Notes under the pieces: generated by a model
Database searches by the model: none
Told to the model about the DNA's origin: nothing
What the model saw: only the letters and a program-made list of their open reading frames with translations
Made by a program: the position numbers and the translations under genes
Shown: piece after piece, positions 18,023 to 27,028 of the stretch
Layout: the number at the start of each line of letters is the position of its first letter
Numbering within the stretch: the first letter of the stretch is position 1
From: Acidobacteriaceae bacterium
GTDB taxonomy: Bacteria; Acidobacteriota; Terriglobia; Terriglobales; Acidobacteriaceae
Direction: 5' to 3'
Assembly: GCA_025361625.1 (NCBI GenBank)
Contig: JANYKL010000145.1
Location: 1 to 64,000, forward strand
DNA length: 64,000 nt

Positions 18023-18978
18023 GCCTGCTCCAATGTGTGCTTCTCAGACGGAGGTTGCATGGCCGCATCCAGCACGACCTGGGCAAGCGCGACTCGATCC
18101 GCATTCGTGCGCATGATGGTAGAAGTACAGTGCACGCGCACTCCACTTTGCCGCAAAACCCCTGCTGCGACCTCGTCCTGCGAATCGGCAATGAGAAGAT
18201 CCAGAAAATCTTGATAAAACTCTGCAACCCCCGCGATCGAAACTTCGAAACCGTCCGCTTCCAGAAGAATTCCGGCAGGGCCGCTGACGGCTGAACCCTG
18301 AATGATCGGGCTGACGGCGACAGTGCGAGCGCGACTTTCGCGCAGCGCTTCGCGAATTCCAGGAACGGCCAAAATAGGAGCAATGCTCGTCACCGGATTA
18401 CTCGGCGCAAGTAGGATTACATCCGCCGATCGAATGGCGTCGATCACCCCCGGGGCGGGCTCGGCATCGGACGCACCCACAAATCGAACCGACTCCACCG
18501 GATCCTGATACCACCGCTTTACAAAGTATTCTTCGAAACTGAGTTCGCCGATGGGAGTCAGCACACGCGTCTCGACCCGGGAATCGCTCATCGGAAGAAC
18601 GCACGATTTAATCCCAAGCACGCCTGCCATTTCAGCGGTCACCTCGGTCAGCGTCTTACCGTCGGCCAGCATTTTCGAGCGAAGAATGTGCGTCGCTAGA
18701 TCGCGATCGCCGGTATTGAACCACGTCTCCTGGCCAAGTTGGCCCATTGCGTTCAGGCAGTGAAACGTGTCGCCGCGCACTCCCCAACCCCGTTCCTGGC
18801 TAAGCTTGCCCGACAACATGTAAATGATGGAATCGATATCCGGCGAGACGTAAAGGCCCCACCAGAGCAGGTCGTCGCCTGTGTTCACGATGATCGTGAG
18901 GTCTTCAGGGTCGACCACTTGGCGCAAACCGTCCACAAACTTTGCGCCTCCAGTTCCGCCGGTGAGAACGGTTATCAT
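18019..18978 (-). CDS. cofD: 2-phospho-L-lactate transferase
   Basis: Transfers the activated phospholactyl or enolpyruvyl phosphate group to FO, giving F420-0 or its dehydro form. The N-terminal motif LTGGTGGAKFVDGL and the following IIVNTGDDLLWWGLYVSPDIDSIIYML are diagnostic of CofD/FbiA. LAPSNPVTSIAPILAVPGI, typical of the family core, is also present. The 319-residue length is normal. It overlaps cofG and cofC by 4 bases each (ATGA), so the genes are translationally coupled. Confidence 0.95.
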   Translation of the reverse strand: MITVLTGGTGGAKFVDGLRQVVDPEDLTIIVNTGDDLLWWGLYVSPDIDSIIYMLSGKLSQERGWGVRGDTFHCLNAMGQLGQETWFNTGDRDLATHILRSKMLADGKTLTEVTAEMAGVLGIKSCVLPMSDSRVETRVLTPIGELSFEEYFVKRWYQDPVESVRFVGASDAEPAPGVIDAIRSADVILLAPSNPVTSIAPILAVPGIREALRESRARTVAVSPIIQGSAVSGPAGILLEADGFEVSIAGVAEFYQDFLDLLIADSQDEVAAGVLRQSGVRVHCTSTIMRTNADRVALAQVVLDAAMQPPSEKHTLEQA

Positions 18979-20171
18979 GCTGCTTTTCGCGCGAAGCCAT
19001 CGGAATTTGAAGCCGCGGCAATTCGCCGCCCCAGTAAGTCGCTGTCGAATGTGCCAGCCACAATTCGTCTGTTTATAAATTCCGGGTACACCGGCAAACG
19101 CTGACGCAACTCAAATCCTTTCGCTTCCGTTTTCTTCTTCAACTCATCCAGATGCGGCCACGGCTTCTCCGGATTAATATAATCTGGCGTCAGCGGCGAA
19201 ATCCCTCCCCAATCGTTGATACCGCCATCGAGAAGGTCTGCATAATGAGGGTCCGACAAATTTGGTGGGGCCTGAATATTCATTGCCGGCATCATCAGTC
19301 GGGTTACCGCCAGCGTGCGCAACATATCTTCTCGAGTGGGTTCAGATGAATGGGCCATGGGAGTTCCAGGCTTAGCACGGAAGTTTTGCACAATTACCTC
19401 TTGAATGTGCCCGTACTTCGCATGCAGATCGCGAATTGCAATCAGCGTGTCGACGCGTTCTTCCATCGTTTCGCCAATCCCGATCAAAATACCGGTGGTG
19501 AACGGTATGCCTTCCCGCCCTGCGTCTTCGATGACCCGCAATCGTTTTGAGGGATCTTTGTCGGGCGCATTGTCGTGCGCCGCATTCTTCTCAAGCAAGC
19601 GCGTGCTGGTGGTTTCAAGCATCAATCCGACGCTTGGAGATACTCGCGCCAAACGCTTCAGCCACTCCGCACTCATTAGTCCGGGATTTGGATGCGGCAG
19701 CAGGGTCGATTCGCGCAAAACTTTCTCACACATCGCTTCCAGGTAATGAAGGGTTGACTTATATCCGAGATGCCGCAACGTTTCTTGCATCTGCGGGAAA
19801 AATGCTTCCGGCTTGTCGCCCAGACTAAAGAGGGCCTCGGTGCACCCCAGGCGCTGCCCGGCGTGAACAACGTTCATGACTTCGTCCGGAGTCATGGTGT
19901 GTGCACCCGATTGGCCGGGATCGCGACGAAACGTGCAGTAACCGCAGTAGTCGCGGCACAGATTCGTTAGAGGAATAAACACTTTTCTGGAGTAAGTTAT
20001 AGCTGCAATCTTGAATTTTGCGCGCGCTCTCTGGGCTGCCGCAAGTAAAGTCGGAAGCGAATCGTTGTTTGTACACAACAGCCTGTAAGCGTCTTGTCGT
20101 GAAAGTGGCAGACCCTTGCTCTCGATCTCGTAGAGAAACTCGGCCTGTGGTTTGTGAAATGCGATCGCCAT
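18975..20171 (-). CDS. cofG: FO synthase subunit 1 (7,8-didemethyl-8-hydroxy-5-deazariboflavin synthase)
   Basis: Radical-SAM partner of CofH that closes the deazaflavin ring of FO. The 398-residue protein carries the motif CRDYCGYC with Cys72, Cys76 and Cys79, followed by TFRRDPGQ. EALFSLGDKPEA and GILIGIGETMEERVDTL match CofG. It is the promoter-proximal gene of the minus-strand F420 operon and diverges from the GntR gene. A plausible promoter lies 47-82 bases upstream. The product is soluble FO, which also serves as a photolyase chromophore in some organisms. Confidence 0.94.
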   Translation of the reverse strand: MAIAFHKPQAEFLYEIESKGLPLSRQDAYRLLCTNNDSLPTLLAAAQRARAKFKIAAITYSRKVFIPLTNLCRDYCGYCTFRRDPGQSGAHTMTPDEVMNVVHAGQRLGCTEALFSLGDKPEAFFPQMQETLRHLGYKSTLHYLEAMCEKVLRESTLLPHPNPGLMSAEWLKRLARVSPSVGLMLETTSTRLLEKNAAHDNAPDKDPSKRLRVIEDAGREGIPFTTGILIGIGETMEERVDTLIAIRDLHAKYGHIQEVIVQNFRAKPGTPMAHSSEPTREDMLRTLAVTRLMMPAMNIQAPPNLSDPHYADLLDGGINDWGGISPLTPDYINPEKPWPHLDELKKKTEAKGFELRQRLPVYPEFINRRIVAGTFDSDLLGRRIAAASNSDGFARKAA

Positions 20172-20224
20172 AGATTCGGCTTAGAACTGTTTCTCTGATA
20201 ATTAACTGCTTCCGCGTTTGCAAG

Positions 20225-20253
20225 ATCATAGCGGACTCGGGGTTTGTTGTCTG
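20225..20253 (-). promoter_or_regulatory. Candidate sigma-70 promoter of the F420 operon
   Basis: On the minus strand CAGACA (20253-20248, four of six consensus bases) is followed after 17 bases by TATGAT (20230-20225, five of six). Transcription would start near 20218 and leave a 5' leader of about 47 bases before cofG. Only match to consensus supports this. Confidence 0.42.
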
Positions 20254-20288
20254 CGCTCCCATGGTCGCTAACTGGTCAACATTTCAAC

Positions 20289-20319
20289 ACTTGACAAGTT
20301 GAACAATCGGATGCAAAAT
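20289..20319 (+). promoter_or_regulatory. Candidate promoter and self-operator of the GntR regulator
   Basis: TTGACA at 20291-20296 is a perfect -35 box, followed after 17 bases by CAAAAT at 20314-20319 (four of six). The -35 box lies inside the perfect odd palindrome ACTTG-A-CAAGT (20289-20299), itself flanked by TTCAAC and GTTGAA. A dyad over the -35 box directly before a GntR gene suggests autoregulation, as FCD-type regulators commonly bind short dyads of this size. Confidence 0.45.
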
Positions 20320-20352
20320 TTCGCCGCCGCTCAAGTTGAAAATTTCTCAGCA

Positions 20353-21054
20353 ATGGACCGAATACATATTGACCGGGTCAGTGTAGCGGACCAGGTAGCA
20401 ACTCTGCTGCGTCAGCGAATTATTGAAGGCGAATATCGTCCGGGCACGCAACTGCAGGAGGTGCCCCTGGCCTCATCCATGGGGGTCTCCCGCAACACGA
20501 TGCGCGAGGCGATCCGCATTTTGTCGCTAGAGGGGCTGTTGCGGCGAAGTCTCCATAGGGGCGCCGCCGTCTCTCAGCTCTCGCTGCGGGATGTGCGAGA
20601 AATTTATCAGCTGCGCCGAATGTTGGAGCTGCCTGCGGTTTTGGCAGCGCGAAGTCCAGACACTGATCTTTTGGCGGAATTGCGGAGTACAGTCGAGCAG
20701 TATGAATTGGCGGTTCGCGAGCGGAACTGGACGCGCGCCGTAAACCACGATCTGCATTTTCACAGCTTGCTGATCCGCTTTCACGGAAACAAACGCTTAA
20801 ACTCTTTTTACAAGAATATGTTGAGTGAACTGCGAGTCGGGATGGTCTTAGTTGACAGAAGTCACGACAATCCCGGCGCGCTCATTCCGGTTCACCGAAA
20901 AATTGTCCAGTCGCTTGCTTCCGGCAAACTGAAGCAGTGCGCCGCCGCACTCGAAAATCATCTTGACGATTCCGAAGCACGTCTTACGCAAGTCATGCAC
21001 GCAAACGCCAATAAGGCCGATTCTCAAAAAATTAGAACAGCCACGCTGCCGTAG
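20353..21054 (+). CDS. GntR-family transcriptional regulator, FadR/FCD subfamily
   Basis: DNA-binding regulator with an N-terminal winged helix (VADQVATLLRQRIIEGEYRPGTQLQEV, then MGVSRNTMREAIRILSLEGLL) and a C-terminal FCD ligand domain. That domain carries the metal-site histidines in HDLHFHSLLIRFHGN. I chose the ATG at 20353 because the upstream in-frame ATG (20311) and TTG (20299) fall within the apparent promoter; this gives 233 residues. No start has a clear ribosome site. It heads the catabolic cluster and probably senses its substrate or an intermediate carboxylate. Confidence 0.88.
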   Translation: MDRIHIDRVSVADQVATLLRQRIIEGEYRPGTQLQEVPLASSMGVSRNTMREAIRILSLEGLLRRSLHRGAAVSQLSLRDVREIYQLRRMLELPAVLAARSPDTDLLAELRSTVEQYELAVRERNWTRAVNHDLHFHSLLIRFHGNKRLNSFYKNMLSELRVGMVLVDRSHDNPGALIPVHRKIVQSLASGKLKQCAAALENHLDDSEARLTQVMHANANKADSQKIRTATLP

Positions 21055-21082
21055 CTATTTTTCGGAGCTGGAGGGAGTGTCG

Positions 21083-24000
21083 ATGACAGTTCAACTAAGT
21101 ATGAGATCAAAGAACGGCAAGGCCGGTCCCACTCAGTCGTCATTTTTAGGCCACCCTAAACGCGCCACAGCGGTGCTTTTCTCTTTGGTGCTAACCTTTT
21201 CGATACTGGCGGGCGGTCAAGCAATAAACAGTTCTTTGCAGGGGCGCGTCTCCGATAACACAGGCGCCGTGATTCCTGAAGCGACTGTCACGGCATTGAA
21301 CGCAGAGAACGGATTGAAGCGCTCGGTCATTGCCAACGGAGTCGGCGAATACCAGATTAGCGGCCTGCCCGCAGGGGATTACACTGTCGATGCGGTGAAG
21401 CAGGGATTTCAGAGCGCGGCCAAGAAAGTTCGCCTCGACCTGGACGCCTCCGGCACGGTGGACTTCGACCTTGCCCCGGGACAGGTACAAACGGAGGTCG
21501 AAGTTCAAGACGTCGGAGAAGTCGCTGAGCCGACCCGAACTATGGTCAGTGAAGTCATCGATCAACAGAAGATTGAAAATCTTCCTGTGAACGGTCGGGA
21601 GTTCATCGACTTTGCTTTGTTGGCTCCGGGAATTACGATCGGCAATACAACCTCAGGCAGCACCGATGTCATCGTTGAACCGGTAACGAAGCTTTCCTTT
21701 GCCGGACAAAATATTCATTACAACTTCATCGCGGTTGACGGTGCCGACGATATATCGACGGCATCGGGCATCCAGCGCGGGACCCCGCCACAAGATTCCG
21801 TGCAGGAATTTCGCGTCATTAACACCGACTACACCACTCAATTCGGACGCGCCACCGCCGGAATCGTGAACATCATCACCAAGAGTGGAACGAATAACCT
21901 GCACGGTACCCTCTATGACTATCTTCGAAATAACAAGTTGGATGCGACCAGTATTCTTTCCGCGCCCGGCTTCAATGTACTGCGGCAAAATCAATTTGGC
22001 GGGGCCATCGGAGGCCCGATTCGAAAAGACAAAACCTTTATTTTTGCCAACTATGAAGGCCAGCGGCGCACCGAATCGCCGACCTACAACTCAACAGTTC
22101 TCGACAACATTGGCGCGATCAACAATGTAAAGACGTCTGTGTTCGGCCTGCCTGCTGAAAATCTTTTTGTTCTGCGAAACGGAAATACAGACAACGGCCT
22201 CGTCAAACTCGATCAAAACTTCGGGCGAAGCAATCTCTTCGTTCGCTACTTTATTAACGACGATCGCCTTACCAATCAATCCCCGCTGAACAACGGGTTT
22301 GACCTTCCTTCCGCCTTCAAAAACAATTACATTCGCGATCAGTCGCTTGCCGGAGGGCTAACAACGGTATTCTCTTCCTCTTGGGTGAACGACCTGCGCA
22401 TGCAATACGCGAATCGCACCTTTGACTTCCCGGTGGTCTCGACGCAGCCACATCTTGAGGTAGCGAACACCTTCGCAGTCGGCGTGAACCGCGGCAATCC
22501 TGACATTTACAAAGAAAAGCGATTCGAACTGGTCGACAACCTCACCCACAACTGGGGAACTCACACGCTCGGTTTTGGAGGCAATTTTAACCGAGTGAGC
22601 ACTTACGAATCGTTTCCATTGTTTTATCCCTTCGAGGCTGACTTCTCCAACCTCCCCGCATTTCTAGGAACAGACGGCGCCGCTTGCGGCCCTGGCGTTG
22701 CCTGTCCCGACCCATTCGTGATTTTCTTCGAGCGTTTCAGCACTACAACGAATCCGTTGTTCACCGAAGGGTCACTCGTGGGAGGGCCGGCAGTGTATCA
22801 AGGTGGAGCAATTTCGGCCGCAATCCGTAATCAGGCCGCCGCGACTCTTGATCACACCTATGACGGTCTGTACTTTCAAGACAAGTGGCGGGCAACACAG
22901 CATCTGACCCTCAACGCCGGCGTGCGTTGGGAGTTTGAAACGTGGCCTTCACGTGTTTTGAACACGCAGTGGAAGAATTTTGATCCGCGTGTCGGCTTTG
23001 CCTATGGCTTTGGAACGTCGCGCAGCGTCGTTCTTCGAGCCGGTTTCGGACTGTTTCACGGAATCATTCCATCGCCCTTGCTCATGTGCCAGGCTCCATC
23101 ATGCGGCGGGCAATCCGCTTACCCTGGGAGGTCGTTTGAAAACGGTTTAAACGCCAACACCGGGCTATTCAGTTTTGCCAGCTCTCCTTTCATCACAAAC
23201 TTTGCACTAAACTCTCTGCTGACGAATGGAGACTATCCGAACGGAACTTCCGCTCCGTTCTGCCCGACGGGAACGCTCGACAGTTGCGGCTTCCTACAGG
23301 ACGCAACCATCGTCCGCTTCGACAAGAATAGTCAGAACCCTTACGGCATTCAGACAAGTGCATCGCTCGAGTTCGCGCCATTCAAAGATTCTTTGTTGAG
23401 CATCACCGGCATTCATCTGCGCGGCGTGCATCTCGGCAGTTTTTACAATGTTAATCAGCCGGATCCCACTGGAACGGTTCAGCTCTTCAACTCCAAGGGG
23501 CAGGCGAGTTGCAAGAATGTTTACTTTGATTTCGCATCTCCGCTGAACCCCGGTGGACCGATCAACGCACCGGATTGTGCTGCATTCCCCACGCAAATGG
23601 TGATTCCTGGGGTGCCGCACATCAACGGCGTGCCTGGATTCCGGGATCCGCAGTACAGTGTATTTTTCGAAGCGCGTTCAAGTTGGGATTCCGTATACGA
23701 CGGACTGCTGATTAACTTGAATAAGCGTATGACTCACAATCTGTCGTTTGCCGTGAGCTACACCTACTCGCATTCCATCGACAACGGACCTAACCCCAGT
23801 TTTGTGCTCATTCCGCAAGACAGCAACAACGGCAATTTCAGCCGCGAGCGCGCGAGTTCGGCGGACGATGCCCGGCACCGCTTTGTCGGCAACGCAATCT
23901 TCTCCACGCCGGAAACATGGAGTGCGGTGGCGCGTGGCTTCACCTTCAGCACAATCCTCACATTTCAGTCCCCGCAATATTTCACCAAGTATGCGGGTTT

Positions 24001-24358
24001 TGATTCTAACGGCGACGTTTTTGGAAACAACGATCGAGTCGGCAACGAGCCCCGAAACACTTTCAAGGGTGACACCGTGCAGACCGTCGACGTGCGTCTA
24101 GAGCGCTCGTTCAAAATTCATGAAAGAACGCACCTACAATTGACAGCCGAGGCATTCAATCTTCTCAACACCGTGAACGTTCGCTACTTCAACACAACCT
24201 ATGGGGCGGCGGATTTTTGCGGACCAGACCCGGGCGCGCCGGGTTGCGCCGGATCTCCCGCGTTGTATCGCGAAGGCTCCCCGAATCCGAGCTACGGGAC
24301 GCCGAGTGCGGTTTTCAACCCGCGTCAGATTCAACTCGCACTTCGTTTGACCTGGTAA
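21083..24358 (+). CDS. Oar-like TonB-dependent outer-membrane receptor
   Basis: Outer-membrane barrel of 1091 residues, typical of Acidobacteriota. After a long signal peptide (ATAVLFSLVLTFSILAGGQA) comes a carboxypeptidase-regulatory fold (SLQGRVSDNTGAVIPEATV to GDYTVDAVKQGF). A plug follows (VIDQQKIENLPVNGREFIDFALLAPG), then a large barrel ending in FNPRQIQLALRLTW with a terminal aromatic residue. The ATG at 21083 has GGAGGGAG 5 bases upstream; the frame opens earlier but overlaps the GntR gene. Only 28 bp separate it from the regulator, so it is probably the uptake gate for the cluster's substrate. Confidence 0.92.
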   Translation: MTVQLSMRSKNGKAGPTQSSFLGHPKRATAVLFSLVLTFSILAGGQAINSSLQGRVSDNTGAVIPEATVTALNAENGLKRSVIANGVGEYQISGLPAGDYTVDAVKQGFQSAAKKVRLDLDASGTVDFDLAPGQVQTEVEVQDVGEVAEPTRTMVSEVIDQQKIENLPVNGREFIDFALLAPGITIGNTTSGSTDVIVEPVTKLSFAGQNIHYNFIAVDGADDISTASGIQRGTPPQDSVQEFRVINTDYTTQFGRATAGIVNIITKSGTNNLHGTLYDYLRNNKLDATSILSAPGFNVLRQNQFGGAIGGPIRKDKTFIFANYEGQRRTESPTYNSTVLDNIGAINNVKTSVFGLPAENLFVLRNGNTDNGLVKLDQNFGRSNLFVRYFINDDRLTNQSPLNNGFDLPSAFKNNYIRDQSLAGGLTTVFSSSWVNDLRMQYANRTFDFPVVSTQPHLEVANTFAVGVNRGNPDIYKEKRFELVDNLTHNWGTHTLGFGGNFNRVSTYESFPLFYPFEADFSNLPAFLGTDGAACGPGVACPDPFVIFFERFSTTTNPLFTEGSLVGGPAVYQGGAISAAIRNQAAATLDHTYDGLYFQDKWRATQHLTLNAGVRWEFETWPSRVLNTQWKNFDPRVGFAYGFGTSRSVVLRAGFGLFHGIIPSPLLMCQAPSCGGQSAYPGRSFENGLNANTGLFSFASSPFITNFALNSLLTNGDYPNGTSAPFCPTGTLDSCGFLQDATIVRFDKNSQNPYGIQTSASLEFAPFKDSLLSITGIHLRGVHLGSFYNVNQPDPTGTVQLFNSKGQASCKNVYFDFASPLNPGGPINAPDCAAFPTQMVIPGVPHINGVPGFRDPQYSVFFEARSSWDSVYDGLLINLNKRMTHNLSFAVSYTYSHSIDNGPNPSFVLIPQDSNNGNFSRERASSADDARHRFVGNAIFSTPETWSAVARGFTFSTILTFQSPQYFTKYAGFDSNGDVFGNNDRVGNEPRNTFKGDTVQTVDVRLERSFKIHERTHLQLTAEAFNLLNTVNVRYFNTTYGAADFCGPDPGAPGCAGSPALYREGSPNPSYGTPSAVFNPRQIQLALRLTW

Positions 24359-24433
24359 ACACAGTTCGACGAATTCTCTAACATAAACGTGCGCTGCAGC
24401 GCGGCGCGCCAGAGTGAAGTGAAGCAGATTTGC

Positions 24434-26128
24434 ATGCCAGCCATCCCCAGACCGCCGGAGCAGCGTTACGCTATTGCACCGAGCGGCGCAGAAGTTGCGG
24501 TCGCTTATACCGTTGTTCCCGACCGCGGCGATGGCTATCGCTCAGACGGCGCGGCACGGCTTTACATGTTTGCAGGTATCGCCCTGATAGTTGTTGGTCT
24601 TCTCTTCGGAGATATCTTCGCGGTATTCATTCTTCACCAAAATGCAGGACGTCAACGGGCGGCTCTGCTTGCTGCATCCCACGCAGTCGGGTCTCGGAAC
24701 GTTGGCGAGGTGAACCGTTCGTTTAATCAGCTCGGCGACGTGCTTGAAGATCGAGGCACTAAAGTTGATGCGCATGTTCACGTGATCGATGCCGGCTATC
24801 TGGCCTTGCTTCTGGCACTGGCGCAGCCTTACATCTTATTGCCTGCTCGAGCCAAAAAAATCTTGGCCCTGCTGTTCATCGCTGGAGGAGCTCTCTTACC
24901 ACTCGGTATTTTTCTGATCCATTATGTTGGCCTGGCGAGCAGTCCATTTGCCGCGATTGGCTGGGCGAGCGTGCTGGCGGATTCCGCCGGAGCTCTCTTG
25001 ATCCTCGTGCTCGTCGCACAGCTTTGGGGATTCTTGAAATTCCTTCTCGAAGGCAGGTCTGCGATCGGCAATGGTTCCGGCCTCGCCGACGAAGACCACA
25101 TGCCGCGACGTGCTCTTCTTTCAGGCGGCACAATTCTGATATTGCTCGGATTTCTGCTGGGAGCGTACTACGCGGGCGCGATGCTTTATGCGCACGAGAG
25201 CATGGAAACGTCCATATTGCAGCGAATTCTTGATTCGTCGTCTTCCGGGCAGTTGGGCGTCGCTGCCGCAGAGGTGGACAACTTCGGCAATCTCGCCGGC
25301 ACGCGAGCCGTGAACATCGCCGCGCATTCCCACATCATAGAATTCGGGCTTTTGGCCATTCTGCTAAGTTTCGCGCAACCCCTTATTTTGCTTTCGCAAA
25401 AATGGAAGCGGCGTTGGGTAAAGATTTTTCTCGGCGGCTCAATCATTCTTCCAGTGTTTGTCCTTCTTGAAGTTCGATTTGGTTTGATCGCAGGCGGCAT
25501 CGCCGACGTTGGTGGATTGATGGTGCTTATTGCTCTCATCGGAATGCTGGTTGGCGTAGTGCGCCACTCCGGGGCACGGGAATCCGCGCCGCTTCGCGCT
25601 GCCATTCCAGAGTCACATCAACCTCACTTTGCCGGTTCGCGCAAGCTTCTTCTGGTGGGCGGGATGGTGCTTGCAACTTGTGGCATGCTCTATGGACTGC
25701 ACTACGCGCTCTTTATGGAGCATCAGACCCTCGACCAGATGGGCGGATCGCTCGCTCGTTCGTTCGGTGCGTCGGCAGTAGGAAATTTTGATCAATCACG
25801 AATGGACCTTCAGCAATATGCCGCAACTAAGTATGACTACGTCCGTCAGGTCGACGCGCATTCTCATTGGACCGGTCTGGCGATGCTCATCTTTGTTTTG
25901 GGCTTAATTTTTGAGCGTGTCAACTTTCGCGAGTCAAGTCGGCTCTTCGTCGCATTTGCACTCTTGATCGGCAGCGTAATGTTTCCGCTGGCAGTGCTTC
26001 TGCAAACTTATAATCACGGTGCTTTTGTTTGGAAAGCTTTCTCGATCGCAGGGTCGGCTTTGGTCATCGCTGCGCTTGCCGCTACAGCGTGGGGTTTTGC
26101 CCGACCTCGCACTGTTGGAATGGAATAA
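24434..26128 (+). CDS. Internally triplicated polytopic membrane protein with conserved histidines
   Basis: Function not recognised. The 564-residue protein consists of three repeats of about 180 residues, each with roughly four membrane segments. Each repeat has a first segment ending in a His (LHQ at 68, AHE at 254, EHQ at 430). An AHxH motif follows 44-46 residues later (His114/116, His298/300, His476/478), and then a second hydrophobic run (LALAQPYILL, LSFAQPLILL). Nine evenly spaced histidines at membrane boundaries suggest heme or metal binding and perhaps electron transfer. It lies between the receptor gene and the Mo-hydroxylase genes. An upstream GTG at 24389 is possible. Confidence 0.8.
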   Translation: MPAIPRPPEQRYAIAPSGAEVAVAYTVVPDRGDGYRSDGAARLYMFAGIALIVVGLLFGDIFAVFILHQNAGRQRAALLAASHAVGSRNVGEVNRSFNQLGDVLEDRGTKVDAHVHVIDAGYLALLLALAQPYILLPARAKKILALLFIAGGALLPLGIFLIHYVGLASSPFAAIGWASVLADSAGALLILVLVAQLWGFLKFLLEGRSAIGNGSGLADEDHMPRRALLSGGTILILLGFLLGAYYAGAMLYAHESMETSILQRILDSSSSGQLGVAAAEVDNFGNLAGTRAVNIAAHSHIIEFGLLAILLSFAQPLILLSQKWKRRWVKIFLGGSIILPVFVLLEVRFGLIAGGIADVGGLMVLIALIGMLVGVVRHSGARESAPLRAAIPESHQPHFAGSRKLLLVGGMVLATCGMLYGLHYALFMEHQTLDQMGGSLARSFGASAVGNFDQSRMDLQQYAATKYDYVRQVDAHSHWTGLAMLIFVLGLIFERVNFRESSRLFVAFALLIGSVMFPLAVLLQTYNHGAFVWKAFSIAGSALVIAALAATAWGFARPRTVGME

Positions 26129-26134
26129 CTTTCA

Positions 26135-27028
26135 ATGTATCCCAGACCGTTTTTCTATCACCGGGCCTCGTCACTGCAAGAAGCCGTGACCATGCTGAGC
26201 CAACTCGGGACTGATGCGAAATTCCTTGCCGGTGGACAAAGTTTAATTCCGCTCCTCAAATTGCGTTTCGCAAATCCGAAACACTTGGTTGACCTGAGCT
26301 TTATTAAAAATACTTCTTTCATCGCAGAGAATCAAAACGCCATTCGTTTTGGCGCAATGACTCGACATGCTGAGATTGAGCATTCTGCGCTGGCGCAGAA
26401 AATTCCTGTCTTGCATGACTGTGCAGCGGGAATAGCCGACGTTCAGATCCGCAACCGGGGAACGATAGGAGGATCACTGGCTGAGGCCGATCCGAGCGGC
26501 GACTGGGCAAACGCTCTAATCACGCTCGATACCACGGTTCATTGCCTCGGAAAGAATGGTGAACGTTCGCTCCCGCTGAAAGATTTTGTCACTGATGCAT
26601 ATACGACCGCTCTTGCGCATGACGAACTCGTAAAAGAAATTGAGGTAAAGATTCCACCGCATGGCAGCGGAGGCGCCTACATTGCTTTCAAGCGCAGCGC
26701 CCCCGTTTACCCCAGCGCGAGCGTGGCAGTCCAATTGACCGTGCAGGACAGCGTCTGTAAAGAAGCCGCAATCGCGCTCGGCTGCGTCGGCCTCACATCG
26801 ATTCGCGCCGGTGAGGCGGAAGCTTCGCTTCGAGGGAAGAGCTTAAATGAAAAGGTCATAGAGACCGCCTCCGAAGCGGCACGCGCCGCTGCTGATCCGC
26901 AATCTGATATGCGTGGGTCGGCGGATTACAAACGGCAACTGGTTGTCGCTTTGGTTAAGCGGGCAATCCAGATCGCAATGCGCCGCGCCCGCGGAGAGAG
27001 GGTCGAGGGCTCACACCTGTATGCCTGA
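26135..27028 (+). CDS. Molybdenum hydroxylase FAD-binding subunit (CoxM-like)
   Basis: Medium subunit passing electrons from the 2Fe-2S subunit to FAD in a three-subunit xanthine-oxidase-family enzyme. Both FAD motifs are clear: AGGQSLIPLLKLRFANP near residue 33 and RNRGTIGGSLAEADPSGDW near residue 107. The C-terminal CO_deh_flav_C domain ends in RVEGSHLYA. The 297-residue length is normal. It starts 6 bp after the triplicated membrane gene and overlaps the 2Fe-2S gene by 8 bp. Called CoxM-like by fold only; nothing ties it to CO oxidation. Confidence 0.92.
   Translation: MYPRPFFYHRASSLQEAVTMLSQLGTDAKFLAGGQSLIPLLKLRFANPKHLVDLSFIKNTSFIAENQNAIRFGAMTRHAEIEHSALAQKIPVLHDCAAGIADVQIRNRGTIGGSLAEADPSGDWANALITLDTTVHCLGKNGERSLPLKDFVTDAYTTALAHDELVKEIEVKIPPHGSGGAYIAFKRSAPVYPSASVAVQLTVQDSVCKEAAIALGCVGLTSIRAGEAEASLRGKSLNEKVIETASEAARAAADPQSDMRGSADYKRQLVVALVKRAIQIAMRRARGERVEGSHLYA

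Noticed and set aside
25186..25605. Long minus-strand open frame opposite the triplicated membrane gene
   Set aside because: It is the reverse shadow of a strongly coding GC-rich gene and has no family motif; the same applies to other long antisense frames.
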